A DNA stretch of 64,000 nt, from positions 1,297,001 through 1,361,000 of the forward strand of contig NZ_CP036132.1 of NCBI RefSeq assembly GCF_018742245.1, written 5' to 3'. The notes under the pieces were generated by a model, which worked only from the letters and a program-made list of their open reading frames with translations, did no database searches and was not told the DNA's origin. The position numbers and the translations under genes were made by a program. Every line of letters starts with the position of its first letter. Position 1 is the stretch's first letter. Positions 53,309 through 63,847 of the stretch are shown here, one piece after another. This stretch comes from Bacillus mycoides. Its GTDB lineage: Bacteria; Bacillota; Bacilli; Bacillales; Bacillaceae_G.

Positions 53309-54802
53309 GTGCTAGATTTAAAAATGTATGTAAACGGTGAATGGAGAGACTCTAGTAATCAAGAGAAAAGAACGATTATTAACCCTGCGAATGGCAAGGG
53401 TATAGCATATGCACCTGAGGGAACGATTGAGGATGCAAAATACGCGATAGAAGTGGCAAGAGCGGCTTTTGATAGCGGAATTTGGTCAGAGACATCCACT
53501 GCTGAAAGGGCATCATATTTATTTAAAATAGCAGATGAAATTGATAAAAATATGGAAGAATTAGTATACCTTGAAACAATGGATAATGGAAAAACGTACC
53601 GTGAGGCAGAAGGAGATATTGGAGATGCAGCGGCTTGTTTTCGCTATTATGCCGGATTGATTACAAAGCCAGATGGTCAAACATATCATGTAGCCGATCC
53701 GATGCAAGCGATGGTTGTAAGAGAGCCAGTTGGTGTTTGTGGATTAATTGTTCCATGGAATTATCCGCTATTGATGAGTGTATGGAAAATTGCACCTGCT
53801 TTAGCAGCTGGAAATACAATTGTGTTTAAACCTTCTGAAGTGACACCAATCACTGCAACAAAGCTATTCGAAATCCTTGAAAAAGTAGGGCTACCAAAAG
53901 GTGTTGCCAATATGGTAATGGGGGCCGGTCCAATAGTAGGAAATGAAATTGCAGCGAGTAATAAAGTGGACATGATTTCCTTTACAGGTGGAACAAAAAC
54001 AGGTAAGCACATTATGAGAACAGCGGCAGATAATATGAAAAAGATTTCGTTAGAACTTGGAGGGAAATCTCCAAATATTATTTTTGCAGATGCAGATTTT
54101 GAGACCGCTATTGATTATGCTCTATTCGGTATTTATGCAGGTAGCGGACAAGTATGTTCAGCAGGATCAAGAATCCTTGTAGAAGAAAAGATTTATGATA
54201 AATTTGTTAATAGTTTTGTAGAGCGAGCACAGCAAATTAACGTTGGGCCTGGTGATAATCCAGAATCAGAAATGGGGCCACTTGTAAGTCAAGAACATAT
54301 GGAAAAAGTATTACGTTATATTGAAATTGGGAAAGACGAAGGTGCAAACGTTGCTTACGGAGGTAGACGAATAATGGAGGATGGAAAAGGTGATGGTTTC
54401 TTTATTGAACCAACAGTCTTTGTCAATGTAAAACCTGATATGCGTATTGTCCAGGAAGAAATCTTCGGTCCTGTTGTAGTAATTCAAAAGTTTAAAGACG
54501 AACAGGAAGCAATTGAGTTGGCAAACGGTACAGACTATGGTTTGGCTGGAGGGGTATTTACAGTTGATGGTGCAAAAGCAATGCGTGTGATTCGCAAACT
54601 TCGCGCAGGAATTACGTGGATTAATAGCTATCATCCAACATACAATGAGGCACCTTGGGGCGGATATAAGCAAAGTGGTATAGGTCGTAGTCTAGGAACG
54701 TTTGGTTTAGAAGAATTTCAAGAAATTAAGCAGATTAATATAAATCTAGAAGTAGAACCAATAGGCTGGTTTGCAAATAAAAAAAATGTAGGAGTGAAAT
54801 AG
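53309..54802 (+). CDS. NAD(P)-dependent aldehyde dehydrogenase, candidate 4-aminobutyraldehyde dehydrogenase
   Basis: 497 residues from GTG 53309 after AAAGGAGG. Complete ALDH: PWNYPLLMSVWKIAPALAAGN, Gly motif SFTGGTKTGKH, catalytic Glu in ISLELGGKSPN, catalytic Cys in GSGQVCSAGSR, EEIFGPV. In the betaine/aminoaldehyde dehydrogenase branch. Immediately followed by a PatA-type aminotransferase, whose product from putrescine would be 4-aminobutyraldehyde/pyrroline, making oxidation to GABA its likely job. Confidence 0.88.
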   Translation: MLDLKMYVNGEWRDSSNQEKRTIINPANGKGIAYAPEGTIEDAKYAIEVARAAFDSGIWSETSTAERASYLFKIADEIDKNMEELVYLETMDNGKTYREAEGDIGDAAACFRYYAGLITKPDGQTYHVADPMQAMVVREPVGVCGLIVPWNYPLLMSVWKIAPALAAGNTIVFKPSEVTPITATKLFEILEKVGLPKGVANMVMGAGPIVGNEIAASNKVDMISFTGGTKTGKHIMRTAADNMKKISLELGGKSPNIIFADADFETAIDYALFGIYAGSGQVCSAGSRILVEEKIYDKFVNSFVERAQQINVGPGDNPESEMGPLVSQEHMEKVLRYIEIGKDEGANVAYGGRRIMEDGKGDGFFIEPTVFVNVKPDMRIVQEEIFGPVVVIQKFKDEQEAIELANGTDYGLAGGVFTVDGAKAMRVIRKLRAGITWINSYHPTYNEAPWGGYKQSGIGRSLGTFGLEEFQEIKQININLEVEPIGWFANKKNVGVK

Positions 54803-56185
<1,383 letters not shown>

Positions 56186-56259
56186 ATTTCGCAAAAGGTT
56201 ATATGTGAATTCAAACGATTGAAACTATAATTAGAATAGATTTACCTGTATTTTATTAC

Positions 56260-56297
56260 AGGAAGGCAGTGTAACGAAAAGTTACACTGCCTTTTTA
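56260..56297 (+). terminator. Terminator of the dehydrogenase-aminotransferase operon
   Basis: AAGGCAGTGTAACG / GTTACACTGCCTT stem with T run. Confidence 0.85.
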
Positions 56298-56302
56298 TTA
56301 CA

Positions 56303-56370
56303 TTTTATTCCGCTATTTGCGGGCAGTAAGACGCCCACCTCGAAATTCGGCGAATACGAGGAAGTTATGT
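56303..56370 (+). repeat. bcr1 repeat, truncated copy E (5' half)
   Basis: TTTTATTCCGCTATTTGCGG and the CCCACCTCGAAATTCGGC segment are present; the 3' half is missing and the sequence runs into the promoter of the GntR gene. Confidence 0.75.
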
Positions 56371-56384
56371 TGTAAGTATTTACA

Positions 56385-56426
56385 TATAATTTGTCTTAGT
56401 GTACTATTTAACTAACACACTAAGAC
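56385..56426 (+). promoter_or_regulatory. Promoter and operator of the GntR-ABC operon
   Basis: TATAAT at 56385-56390, followed by the perfect inverted repeat GTCTTAGTGT / ACACTAAGAC (56393-56402, 56417-56426) with a 14-bp spacer, ending next to the RBS AGGAGGGGG. The position over the transcription start fits autorepression by the GntR protein. Confidence 0.7.
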
Positions 56427-56438
56427 AGGAGGGGGAAA

Positions 56439-56819
56439 ATGAAAATCGAGTTTTCTCCAAACACACCAATTTACATTCAAGTAATGGAATGCATAAAAAA
56501 GGAAATTGTAACAGGACATTTATTGTCTGGTGATAAAATTCCCTCCGTACGTGAATTAGCGAGTGAATTGCAAGTAAATCCAAATACGATTCAACGTACA
56601 TTTCAAGAGCTAGAACGGGATGAAGTTGTTGTAACACGTAGAGGAATGGGGCGATATGTAACGAATGAAGGGGAGAAAATTATGGAGCTGCGAAAAGATA
56701 TGGCGAAAGAATTACTTCATTCTTTTATAGATGGAATGGACAATTTAGGTTTTTCAGAAGAAGAAATTCTTTCAATTCTTCGTTCTTCATTAAATAAGAA
56801 AAGGGAGGAGAACGAATGA
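56439..56819 (+). CDS. GntR-family (YtrA subfamily) transcriptional repressor
   Basis: 126 residues. N-terminal winged helix KIPSVRELASELQVNPNTIQRTFQ and the wing VVVTRRGMGRYV, then a short C-terminal dimerisation helix, as in YtrA, which lacks a big effector domain. YtrA-type repressors usually control adjacent ABC transporters and often react to cell-wall antibiotics. Overlaps the next gene by 4 bp. Confidence 0.9.
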   Translation: MKIEFSPNTPIYIQVMECIKKEIVTGHLLSGDKIPSVRELASELQVNPNTIQRTFQELERDEVVVTRRGMGRYVTNEGEKIMELRKDMAKELLHSFIDGMDNLGFSEEEILSILRSSLNKKREENE

Positions 56820-57514
56820 CAGAGCTATTAAGAATAGAGAATCTATGGAAGCGATATGGATTGAAAGCGGTGATCCGGGAATTAAACATAGAGATTACAG
56901 AAGGAAAAATCGTTGGGCTTGTTGGAGATAACGGGAGCGGGAAAACGACGTTATTGAAAATGATTGCAGGCTTGCAACATTCTTCAGAAGGTAGCATAGC
57001 AATTAACGGTAAAAAAATAGGGTTAGAGACGAAAGAAATCGTTTCATTTATGTCTGATAAGCCAGTCTTTGATGATTGGATGACTGTAAAAGATGCATTA
57101 TTCTTTTATAGAGATTTTTATAAAGACTTTGATATTCAAAAAGCAGTAGGTACGATTGCGGAATTTAAAATACCATTAGAAGAAAAAATTACAGCATTAT
57201 CAAAAGGTATGGTTGAAAAGCTTCAAATTATTTTAACGTTTTCTCGAAAAGCGAAGTTATACATACTGGATGAACCACTTGGTGGGATTGATCTCGTTTC
57301 TAGGGAACATGTACTTGAGCTAATCCTTAAATTTTATCGTGAAGATTGTACGCTGCTTATATCGACTCATTTAATAAGAGAAATCGAAAATATATTTGAT
57401 GAAGTAATCTTTTTGAAAGATGGAGAAATAATATTGCATGAAAATGTGGAAGAACTACGATTTCAAAAAGGGAAAGCAGTACATGAGCTGTTTAAGGAGG
57501 CCTATGAGAAATGA
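56816..57514 (+). CDS. ABC transporter ATP-binding protein (YtrB-like)
   Basis: 232 residues. Walker A GDNGSGKTT, signature LSKGMVEKLQI, Walker B LYILDEPLGGID, switch His in STHLIREIE. The signature motif deviates from LSGGQ, as in YtrB-like proteins. It pairs with the membrane protein encoded next (4-bp overlap). Confidence 0.9.
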   Translation: MTELLRIENLWKRYGLKAVIRELNIEITEGKIVGLVGDNGSGKTTLLKMIAGLQHSSEGSIAINGKKIGLETKEIVSFMSDKPVFDDWMTVKDALFFYRDFYKDFDIQKAVGTIAEFKIPLEEKITALSKGMVEKLQIILTFSRKAKLYILDEPLGGIDLVSREHVLELILKFYREDCTLLISTHLIREIENIFDEVIFLKDGEIILHENVEELRFQKGKAVHELFKEAYEK

Positions 57515-58302
57515 ATCAGCTTTTTCGTTATCTGTATAATTGTAATAAGAGAAAGATAGCCATTATTTACTTCGGATTTATTACAGTTTCATTAATTCTT
57601 TTATTTAATATGAAAGGAGTTTCAGGAGCTAGAATTTCAGGTAGGCAAGATATAATCATTATTATATTTTTAATCGTACTAGGTATAAATGGATTTGCAA
57701 TTTTTCTAACAGGTATATCGTCTTTTCGAAAAATGCTAAAAAACTCTATGCTACGTTGTACTTCTATTTCAGCACAAAAGTATATATGTGCAAATGTTTT
57801 ATTTTCTGTACTACTCTTTATGATTTTACTAGGAATAGGAATCATTTTTCTATACTATTTTTCTTTAAATATTTACAATGGAAAAACAAATTTAGGTGTT
57901 CAGCAAGCAATCCACAGTTTATATGATTATGGAATATTCCATCATATGTTATCTATTTTCTTATGGGGACTAGATTTTGTTAATATGCTAGTTTCAATTT
58001 ATTTAATTATAGTAATTGTGAAGCTATTCAATGTGAAATCATCGATGAGTAAGATTGTTTGCGTAGTCTTATTCGTCATTTTTATCGCATTTAATGGGGG
58101 AATAACGTATATCTTTCAGCAAATAGAAAAGTATATGTTTGCCATAAATAATATTGGATTTATAGATCAAAATGGCTTTTTAAATACATCATTCTATTCT
58201 GGCACAGATATTACAGTTTTAAATCTATGTTTTAATTGTTTATTAACAATTATATTACTAGTCGTTACAGGTCGTATCATCGACAAAAAACTAGAAGTCT
58301 AA
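57511..58302 (+). CDS. ABC transporter membrane protein (YtrC/D-like)
   Basis: 263 residues with six hydrophobic helices (IAIIYFGFITVSLILLF; IIIIFLIVLGINGFAIFL; and four more) and no enzyme motif. Coupled to the ATPase gene by overlap. Substrate unknown. Confidence 0.8.
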   Translation: MNQLFRYLYNCNKRKIAIIYFGFITVSLILLFNMKGVSGARISGRQDIIIIIFLIVLGINGFAIFLTGISSFRKMLKNSMLRCTSISAQKYICANVLFSVLLFMILLGIGIIFLYYFSLNIYNGKTNLGVQQAIHSLYDYGIFHHMLSIFLWGLDFVNMLVSIYLIIVIVKLFNVKSSMSKIVCVVLFVIFIAFNGGITYIFQQIEKYMFAINNIGFIDQNGFLNTSFYSGTDITVLNLCFNCLLTIILLVVTGRIIDKKLEV

Positions 58303-58316
58303 AGGAGGAGTAAGCA

Positions 58317-59219
58317 TTGGGAAACGTAGTAGTGAAATTAGAAAATGTTCGAAAAAAGATTGGTAAGACAGAAATTATTCGGGGCTTATCATTTGAGGTT
58401 CAAGAAGGAGAAGTATATGGGTTCCTTGGACCGAACGGTAGTGGTAAGACGATGACAATTCGTATGATGACAGGTCTTATTTCGATGACAGAAGGTGATA
58501 TTACAATTTGTGGCCATAGTATTCGCACAGAGCGTGAAAAGGCGCTAGAGCAAATTGGAGCGATTGTAGAAAATCCCGAGCTATATGATTATATGACAGG
58601 AATGCAAAACTTAAAGCAGTTTGCAAACATGGCAATTACCCCAATTAGTAAAGAGCGTATCGCTGAAATTATAAAGCTTGTTGATTTAGAGCATGCCATT
58701 CATAAAAAGGTGAAAACATATTCACTTGGAATGAAACAACGCCTAGGAATCGCACAAGCGTTACTTCATCAACCAAAAATATTAATTTTAGATGAACCGA
58801 CAAATGGATTAGATCCAGCTGGTATTCGCCAAATTCGTGACTATTTACAACGATTAGCGAAGGAAGAAAATATTGCAGTCATTGTATCAAGTCATTTATT
58901 AAGTGAAATTGAATTAATGTGTGACCGCGTCGTTATTATAAAGCAAGGTGAGTTTGTGCAAGAGTATAACTTACATGAACAAGCGAAGCATGATGAAACG
59001 GTAGTTGTAGCGTTTGAAGTAGATCAAGTTCAGAAAGCAAATGAAATCATTAAAGGTAAGGAACAAGGGCATGTAATTGTGACACCTATAATGAAAGAAG
59101 AGATTCCGCAAATTGTAAAAGAGCTAGTAAATGCTGATGTACTCGTATACGGTGTTACTGTTCAAAATAAAACGTTAGAGGATGAATTCTTAGCGATTAC
59201 AGGGGGAGTGAAAGCGTAA
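58317..59219 (+). CDS. ABC transporter ATP-binding protein (BcrA-like)
   Basis: 300 residues from TTG 58317 after AAAGGAGGAG. Walker A GPNGSGKTM (Met replaces the usual Thr), signature YSLGMKQRLGIAQ, Walker B ILILDEPTNGLDP, His in SSHLLSEIE. The C-terminal 70 residues resemble the accessory part of bacitracin-type BcrA exporters. TAATG overlap with its permease. Confidence 0.9.
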   Translation: MGNVVVKLENVRKKIGKTEIIRGLSFEVQEGEVYGFLGPNGSGKTMTIRMMTGLISMTEGDITICGHSIRTEREKALEQIGAIVENPELYDYMTGMQNLKQFANMAITPISKERIAEIIKLVDLEHAIHKKVKTYSLGMKQRLGIAQALLHQPKILILDEPTNGLDPAGIRQIRDYLQRLAKEENIAVIVSSHLLSEIELMCDRVVIIKQGEFVQEYNLHEQAKHDETVVVAFEVDQVQKANEIIKGKEQGHVIVTPIMKEEIPQIVKELVNADVLVYGVTVQNKTLEDEFLAITGGVKA

Positions 59220-59995
59220 TGTTTAAATTAATTCAAAATGAATTTTTGAAGTTACATGCGAAAAAAGGTATGTACATTTTAATAGGTGTAATTGCAGCAT
59301 TGGAGATTTTGGGAGTTTTAGCGATGTTGAAATGGGGAGGAGGACATGAGTTTAAAGGATCATATTTAGACTTTGTAAGTTCAGAGATTGGTTTAATTAC
59401 CTTGTTTGCAACAATTTTTGGAATTACGATTGCTTCTCGTACAATTACTGATGAGTTTCAAAAAGGTACAATTAAGCAGTTATTAATCCGTCCTAGAAAA
59501 CGAATTACAGTTTTGTTCTCTAAATATATTACAGTGTTACTTACTATATTATTTATCATATTTGCTAGCACGTTAATCGCAATGATTATTGGCGGGATTG
59601 TAATGGATGGTAGTAAAACAGAATTAACGTTAGGAATCATAATGAAGTCCATTTTATATCAAGTACTTTCACCGTTCTTCTTTGCAACTCTTGCCTTTTT
59701 CTTGGCAAACGTATTTAGAAAGTCTGTATTACCATTAATTATTACGTTGTTCCTATTTTTCTTGCAAGGAGCAATTAATATGGTGCTAATAATGTTTGCA
59801 AAAGGTGTAGCGAAATTTGTGGTATTTTTCCACTTGAATTTAAGTGTTTACGACAGCAATAAATTAGTAAGTGGCGGAGTAGAACCACCATTTACAGAAT
59901 TTACGTTTACAACTTCATTATTACTTGTAGTTGCATACTTTGCTGTATTACTTGTAGCATCAAGTGTATTATTCCAAAAACGTGACGTATTATAA
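59219..59995 (+). CDS. ABC-2 type permease
   Basis: 258 residues, six membrane helices, with the ABC-2 feature TIASRTITDEFQKGTIKQLL after the second helix. Partner of the BcrA-like ATPase. Together the five genes likely sense and export a membrane-active peptide or lipid; inferred from family. Confidence 0.85.
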   Translation: MFKLIQNEFLKLHAKKGMYILIGVIAALEILGVLAMLKWGGGHEFKGSYLDFVSSEIGLITLFATIFGITIASRTITDEFQKGTIKQLLIRPRKRITVLFSKYITVLLTILFIIFASTLIAMIIGGIVMDGSKTELTLGIIMKSILYQVLSPFFFATLAFFLANVFRKSVLPLIITLFLFFLQGAINMVLIMFAKGVAKFVVFFHLNLSVYDSNKLVSGGVEPPFTEFTFTTSLLLVVAYFAVLLVASSVLFQKRDVL

Positions 59996-59997
59996 TA

Positions 59998-60030
59998 GAA
60001 AAAATCCCCGTGTTAACGGGGATTTTTATT
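59998..60030 (+). terminator. Terminator of the GntR-ABC operon
   Basis: AAAATCCCCGT / ACGGGGATTTTT. Confidence 0.85.
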
Positions 60031-60349
60031 AACCAGCTCTTTCTTCAATCGTTTCACGTTCCTAGCATGCTGCCAGCGTAAAATATCGGGTCTGTTTCAA
60101 CTTCTTCTTGGTTTATAAAATGCAGCGAACACATATTTATTTAAGGATATACTGTTACTAAGTTGAAGATTGCTATAACACCCATAAATAGATCAGCTAA
60201 ATCCTATACTACTTGAATTGTAGTGAATGAACTTAAAAATGTCATGTCAATTATAGCGGTATATCATTGAAACCGTTTTAATAGATATATTGTTTGAAAT
60301 TATATGAGAAAAATAGGAAGATTTTCAACTATATTCATATTATAATTTA
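60031..60349. other. Gene-free stretch, possible coding relic
   Basis: No supported gene. On the minus strand, 26 codons ending near 60050 (with FINQEEVETDPIFYAG) look like the tail of a protein but lack an RBS; probably a decayed gene. Confidence 0.3.
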
Positions 60350-60350
60350 G

Positions 60351-60410
60351 TTATCCCGCCATTTGTAGGAGAGGGATTGCCTATAAAACATTGATTAAAG
60401 CTTTACTTTA
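60351..60410 (+). repeat. bcr1 repeat, heavily deleted copy F
   Basis: TTATCCCGCCATTTGTAGG at one end and TTGATTAAAGCTTTACTTTA at the other retain both bcr1 ends; the middle is reduced to about 20 bases. It lies just before the protease gene. Confidence 0.6.
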
Positions 60411-60433
60411 ACTATCTCTGGAGGTGTTCAATA

Positions 60434-61471
60434 TTGCAATATGCACTTTCATGCATAAGGCTACGTAGTTTTTTTGGATGGATGATTATAGGGATGTTCC
60501 TAACGATGATTCCATTAAGTTTATCAGGTGCTTCTGACAATACGATAGAGTTCCTGTCACAAATATCAATCTTTTTCGCATTTCCACTATTGTGGCTATA
60601 TTTAAAAACAAGTAAAAATAATATTGTTTTTAAAAGTTTTTTTGATAAACCCGGACGTTTACATTGGGGGTTAATTGTATTAGCAACGATAATGGGAATA
60701 ATTTTTTCAGTCGGTATATCTCAAATTCAATTTTATATTTTAGCACATACTGTACCAAATTTCTTAGTTACTATGATAGAAGATGGAAATGTAATTAATA
60801 CGAGTAACATATACATGACGATATTTACTTTCATTTCAGCATGTGTATTAGCCCCAATAATGGAAGAGGTTATTTTTAGAGGTTTTTTCTTACAACGAAT
60901 GGCTTACAAATGGGGGATTAAACGTGCAGTTATTATATCCTCTCTTATTTTTGGACTAGGCCATTTTGATGTTATCGGTGCTTTCATGTTCGGTGTTATT
61001 ATGTGCCTTCTATACATAAAGACAAAAAATATATGGACGAATATTGCTGTGCATGCTCTAAATAATTTGATTGCAACGAGTATGCAATTTGTAGGTGGAG
61101 ATGGAAGTGACGCAATCTCGATTACTGAATTACAAGCACAAAGTAATTTATGGATCGGCATTGGTCTTGCGATTATCGGTTTATTATGGTTAATTCCTTT
61201 TACTTGGAAACAATGGCGTACTGTAAAAGAAGTAGGTGTGCCACCGCTTCGCTTAATAAATGAAGAAAAAGTGATGAATTCATCACGTGAAAATGAAATG
61301 TATAGCCAAGTTATACTAACGAATAGATTGATGGCGGTGGAACTGCCAGATGAGGCTGTCAACCAGCTTAAGTTAGAAGAAAATGAGTATGTAACAATAG
61401 CTGTAGAAGAAGATAAGATTATTATAAAAAAGGCGGATTATAGGCCATTAAAAAGTAGCTCTCCAGTATGA
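60434..61471 (+). CDS. CPBP-family intramembrane metalloprotease with AbrB-like C-terminal tail
   Basis: 345 residues from TTG 60434 after GGAGGTG. Eight membrane helices; CPBP motifs EEVIFRGFFLQR (Glu-Glu-x3-Arg), FGLGHFDV (x3-His) and HALNNLI. After the last helix (about 265) comes a 45-residue segment TNRLMAVELPDEAVNQLKLE ... IIIKKAD that looks like a swapped-hairpin AbrB/MazE fold. The family includes CaaX-type proteases and bacteriocin-immunity proteins; the fused tail is unusual. Confidence 0.82.
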   Translation: MQYALSCIRLRSFFGWMIIGMFLTMIPLSLSGASDNTIEFLSQISIFFAFPLLWLYLKTSKNNIVFKSFFDKPGRLHWGLIVLATIMGIIFSVGISQIQFYILAHTVPNFLVTMIEDGNVINTSNIYMTIFTFISACVLAPIMEEVIFRGFFLQRMAYKWGIKRAVIISSLIFGLGHFDVIGAFMFGVIMCLLYIKTKNIWTNIAVHALNNLIATSMQFVGGDGSDAISITELQAQSNLWIGIGLAIIGLLWLIPFTWKQWRTVKEVGVPPLRLINEEKVMNSSRENEMYSQVILTNRLMAVELPDEAVNQLKLEENEYVTIAVEEDKIIIKKADYRPLKSSSPV

Positions 61472-61490
61472 AAAGGAGAGCTACTTTTTA
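61450..61490. terminator. Bidirectional terminator
   Basis: AAAAAGTAGCTCTCC / GGAGAGCTACTTTTT, a perfect stem covering the protease stop codon. Confidence 0.85.
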
Positions 61491-61670
61491 ATTTGTAATA
61501 ATCTCTACACGGAAGTTATTTCCGTTTTTCACGTATTTAATATCTGTAACGATCCGAACGGTTTTTAGAAGTTCAACTTTTTCACCAATTCGAGGGATGG
61601 TCGGAACATTGTCCCAAATACCAAGCAAGTCATCTAATTGTGCCGTTTTTTCATAAAACCAGATTTTCAA
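61488..61670 (-). CDS. Hypothetical protein (60 aa)
   Basis: Starts at TTG 61670 after GAAAGGGG: MKIWFYEKTAQLDDLLGIWD, ends NNFRVEIITN. Short alpha-beta protein, no recognised family. The gene shares the terminator with the protease gene. Confidence 0.6.
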   Translation of the reverse strand: MKIWFYEKTAQLDDLLGIWDNVPTIPRIGEKVELLKTVRIVTDIKYVKNGNNFRVEIITN

Positions 61671-61771
61671 TGTAAAGCCCCTTTCTCGAACTTTGTGTAT
61701 TTTAATACATGATATATCATTTTTATTCTCAATGTAAGAGGTTTTTACTCTTTTTTGTGAATAAAGATGAA

Positions 61772-62224
61772 TTAATCTTCTGGGAAGATATGTTCAATAT
61801 CCGGAGTAAGAGCTACTTCTGATAATACGATATGAGAAACTGTCGTTGCATATGAAGAAACATCATTGATAAATTCTTCAAGTTCAACGAGTGAAGGAAC
61901 AGAGATTTTTACAATGTAGCATAAGCTTCCTGTTACTCGGTAACAAAAACTTGCAGATGGATAAGACTGAATAAACTGTTGCATACGTGTTGTATCACCA
62001 TTTTTTAAAGTGATTTCTAAAATACAATCTAAAACAAGTCCTGCTTTTTTATAATTGATATCGATTGTGTATTTTTGAATAATTCCTTCACTTTCAAGTT
62101 TACGAACACGCTCTGTAGTAGACGGAGCGGATAAGTTTACTCGTTTTGCCAATTCGCGCATCGAAAGGCGACTATCATTATATAATTCATTTAAAATTTT
62201 TCGATCAACACGGTCTAATTGCAT
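61772..62224 (-). CDS. Lrp/AsnC-family transcriptional regulator
   Basis: 150 residues. N-terminal helix-turn-helix LSMRELAKRVNLSAPSTTERVRKLESEG and C-terminal RAM ligand domain (FCYRVTGSLCYIVKISV; LSEVALTPDIEH). Divergent from an AhpD-like/hydrolase pair that it may control. RBS GGAGGTAT. Confidence 0.92.
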   Translation of the reverse strand: MQLDRVDRKILNELYNDSRLSMRELAKRVNLSAPSTTERVRKLESEGIIQKYTIDINYKKAGLVLDCILEITLKNGDTTRMQQFIQSYPSASFCYRVTGSLCYIVKISVPSLVELEEFINDVSSYATTVSHIVLSEVALTPDIEHIFPED

Positions 62225-62347
62225 TTGTAAATATACCTCCAGTAAAATGATGATTTTTGTAAAGGAAAATTATAAATTAAGATTCATATGAAATGTAAAG
62301 TGAGCTTTATTTATTTTACAATAAAAAAGAGGGAAATAGGAGGGGAA

Positions 62348-62761
62348 ATGATGGAGAGAATTATATTATCAAATATAGGAGATACAAAGTTTCAAAAATT
62401 ATTAGGGCATAATCCGGATATATTAAATTCGTGGAGTACGTTAGAGAATACACTGTATAGTACAGGGACCCTTTCCGCAGAGTTAAAGGAGCAAGTAAGA
62501 AGAACATTAGCGTTTGGGAATGAATGTCCGTACTGTATGGCAAAGGGAAAGCCGGATGATATACAAAAGATAGAAGAAATTAGCGTAGCCGTTACTTTTG
62601 CACATGCATTTGTTCATAACCAAAAGGCGATAGATGATAATATGTTTCATGTATTAAAACAATATTGGACTGAAAAAGAAATTGTAGAGCTTTGTGCCTA
62701 TATTTGTTTTATTACTGCGTCACAGCAACTTGGTTTTCTGTTTCAATTACAGCCCAATTAA
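62348..62761 (+). CDS. AhpD-like / carboxymuconolactone-decarboxylase-family protein
   Basis: 137 residues from ATG 62348 after AGGAGGGG. The AhpD-type redox motif Cys-x2-Cys lies in FGNECPYCMAKGKP, and helix AVTFAHAFVHNQ follows. Likely a thiol peroxidase-like or hydroperoxidase-related protein. 13 bp before an isochorismatase-family gene, so a two-gene unit. Confidence 0.8.
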   Translation: MMERIILSNIGDTKFQKLLGHNPDILNSWSTLENTLYSTGTLSAELKEQVRRTLAFGNECPYCMAKGKPDDIQKIEEISVAVTFAHAFVHNQKAIDDNMFHVLKQYWTEKEIVELCAYICFITASQQLGFLFQLQPN

Positions 62762-62774
62762 CTAGGAGGATAAT

Positions 62775-63338
62775 ATGCTTAATCACGCAGCACTTATAAT
62801 CATTGATGTACAGGAAGCATTTAACTTACCGTACTGGGGCACAAGGAATAACCTTTTTGCGGAAGAAAATATGAAAATTTTGTTAGAAGAATGGAGAAAA
62901 AGAGAATTACTAGTTATTCATATTCAGCATGTGAATAAAGAAAATGTGGAGTCAATGTTTCATCTAGATGCAGAAACAGTACGTTTTAAAAAAGAAGTGA
63001 GGCCGTTACCAGGTGAGATTATTATTCAAAAGGTTGTTAACAGTGCGTTCATTGGGACAAATTTAGAAGAGATATTACGAGTAAAAGATTATACTTCTTT
63101 AGTAGTTGTAGGATTAACGACAAATCATTGTGTAGAGACGACAACACGGATGTCAGGTAATTTAGGATTTACAACGTATGTAGTGAGTGACGCGACGGCT
63201 ACTTTTAACCGCATCGGTCCAGATGGCACAGAGTATAGCGCAAAGGATATTCACAATATGACGCTTGTAAACTTGCATGATGAATTTGCTGCTATTGTGA
63301 CGGCGAAAGAAATATTAAAAACTATTTCGATAAAATAA
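62775..63338 (+). CDS. Isochorismatase-family cysteine hydrolase
   Basis: 187 residues. Catalytic Asp in LIIIDVQEAF, Lys in IIQKVVNSAFIGT and nucleophile Cys in GLTTNHCVETTTRMS. Family hydrolyses amides such as nicotinamide or isochorismate ethers; the substrate here is unknown. RBS TAGGAGG. Confidence 0.9.
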   Translation: MLNHAALIIIDVQEAFNLPYWGTRNNLFAEENMKILLEEWRKRELLVIHIQHVNKENVESMFHLDAETVRFKKEVRPLPGEIIIQKVVNSAFIGTNLEEILRVKDYTSLVVVGLTTNHCVETTTRMSGNLGFTTYVVSDATATFNRIGPDGTEYSAKDIHNMTLVNLHDEFAAIVTAKEILKTISIK

Positions 63339-63417
63339 TTGCAGAATTATGTAGAAAAAAATAAGAATATTTCGTATAATCTAAGTATAATCATTTTGAA
63401 AATAGGGGTGTCATCAT

Positions 63418-63816
63418 ATGGAGCAAATTCCAGTAAAGAAAATAGAAGAAGTACTCGTTTTAGCAGGAGATGATAAACAAAAGCAAAAGGAATTTTATGA
63501 ATTGCTCTTAACAACGGAGTTTTATGTTGCTGGTTCATTAGAAGCAGAGGACGGGGCAACAGAAGGCACACTTCGTTTACGTCATTTCCAAGGAGAGGGT
63601 AGATGGATTGTTCCATTCTTTACACAATTGGAATTTGTAAAAGCTGTGTTGCCAGAAGGGACACCCCTTATTACGATACGTGGAAAAGAATTATTGGGTA
63701 GCATCGAGAAAGATGCTACAGCTGTATTAAATGTTGGAACAGATATGAGTAAAACATTTATTCCAGAAGAAATTGCAGAGATAGCATCAGGACGAATCTT
63801 TAATTATTATAAGTAA
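63418..63816 (+). CDS. SseB-family protein
   Basis: 132 residues. FYELLLTTEFYVAGS, WIVPFFTQLEFVKAVL and ITIRGKELLGSI match the SseB N-terminal domain. Function unknown, soluble. RBS GGGGTG. Confidence 0.8.
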   Translation: MEQIPVKKIEEVLVLAGDDKQKQKEFYELLLTTEFYVAGSLEAEDGATEGTLRLRHFQGEGRWIVPFFTQLEFVKAVLPEGTPLITIRGKELLGSIEKDATAVLNVGTDMSKTFIPEEIAEIASGRIFNYYK

Positions 63817-63847
63817 AAGGAAAAGCTTAGCAGCTTTTCCTTTTTAA
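63815..63847. terminator. Bidirectional terminator
   Basis: AAAAGGAAAAGCTTAG / CAGCTTTTCCTTTTT. Confidence 0.8.
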
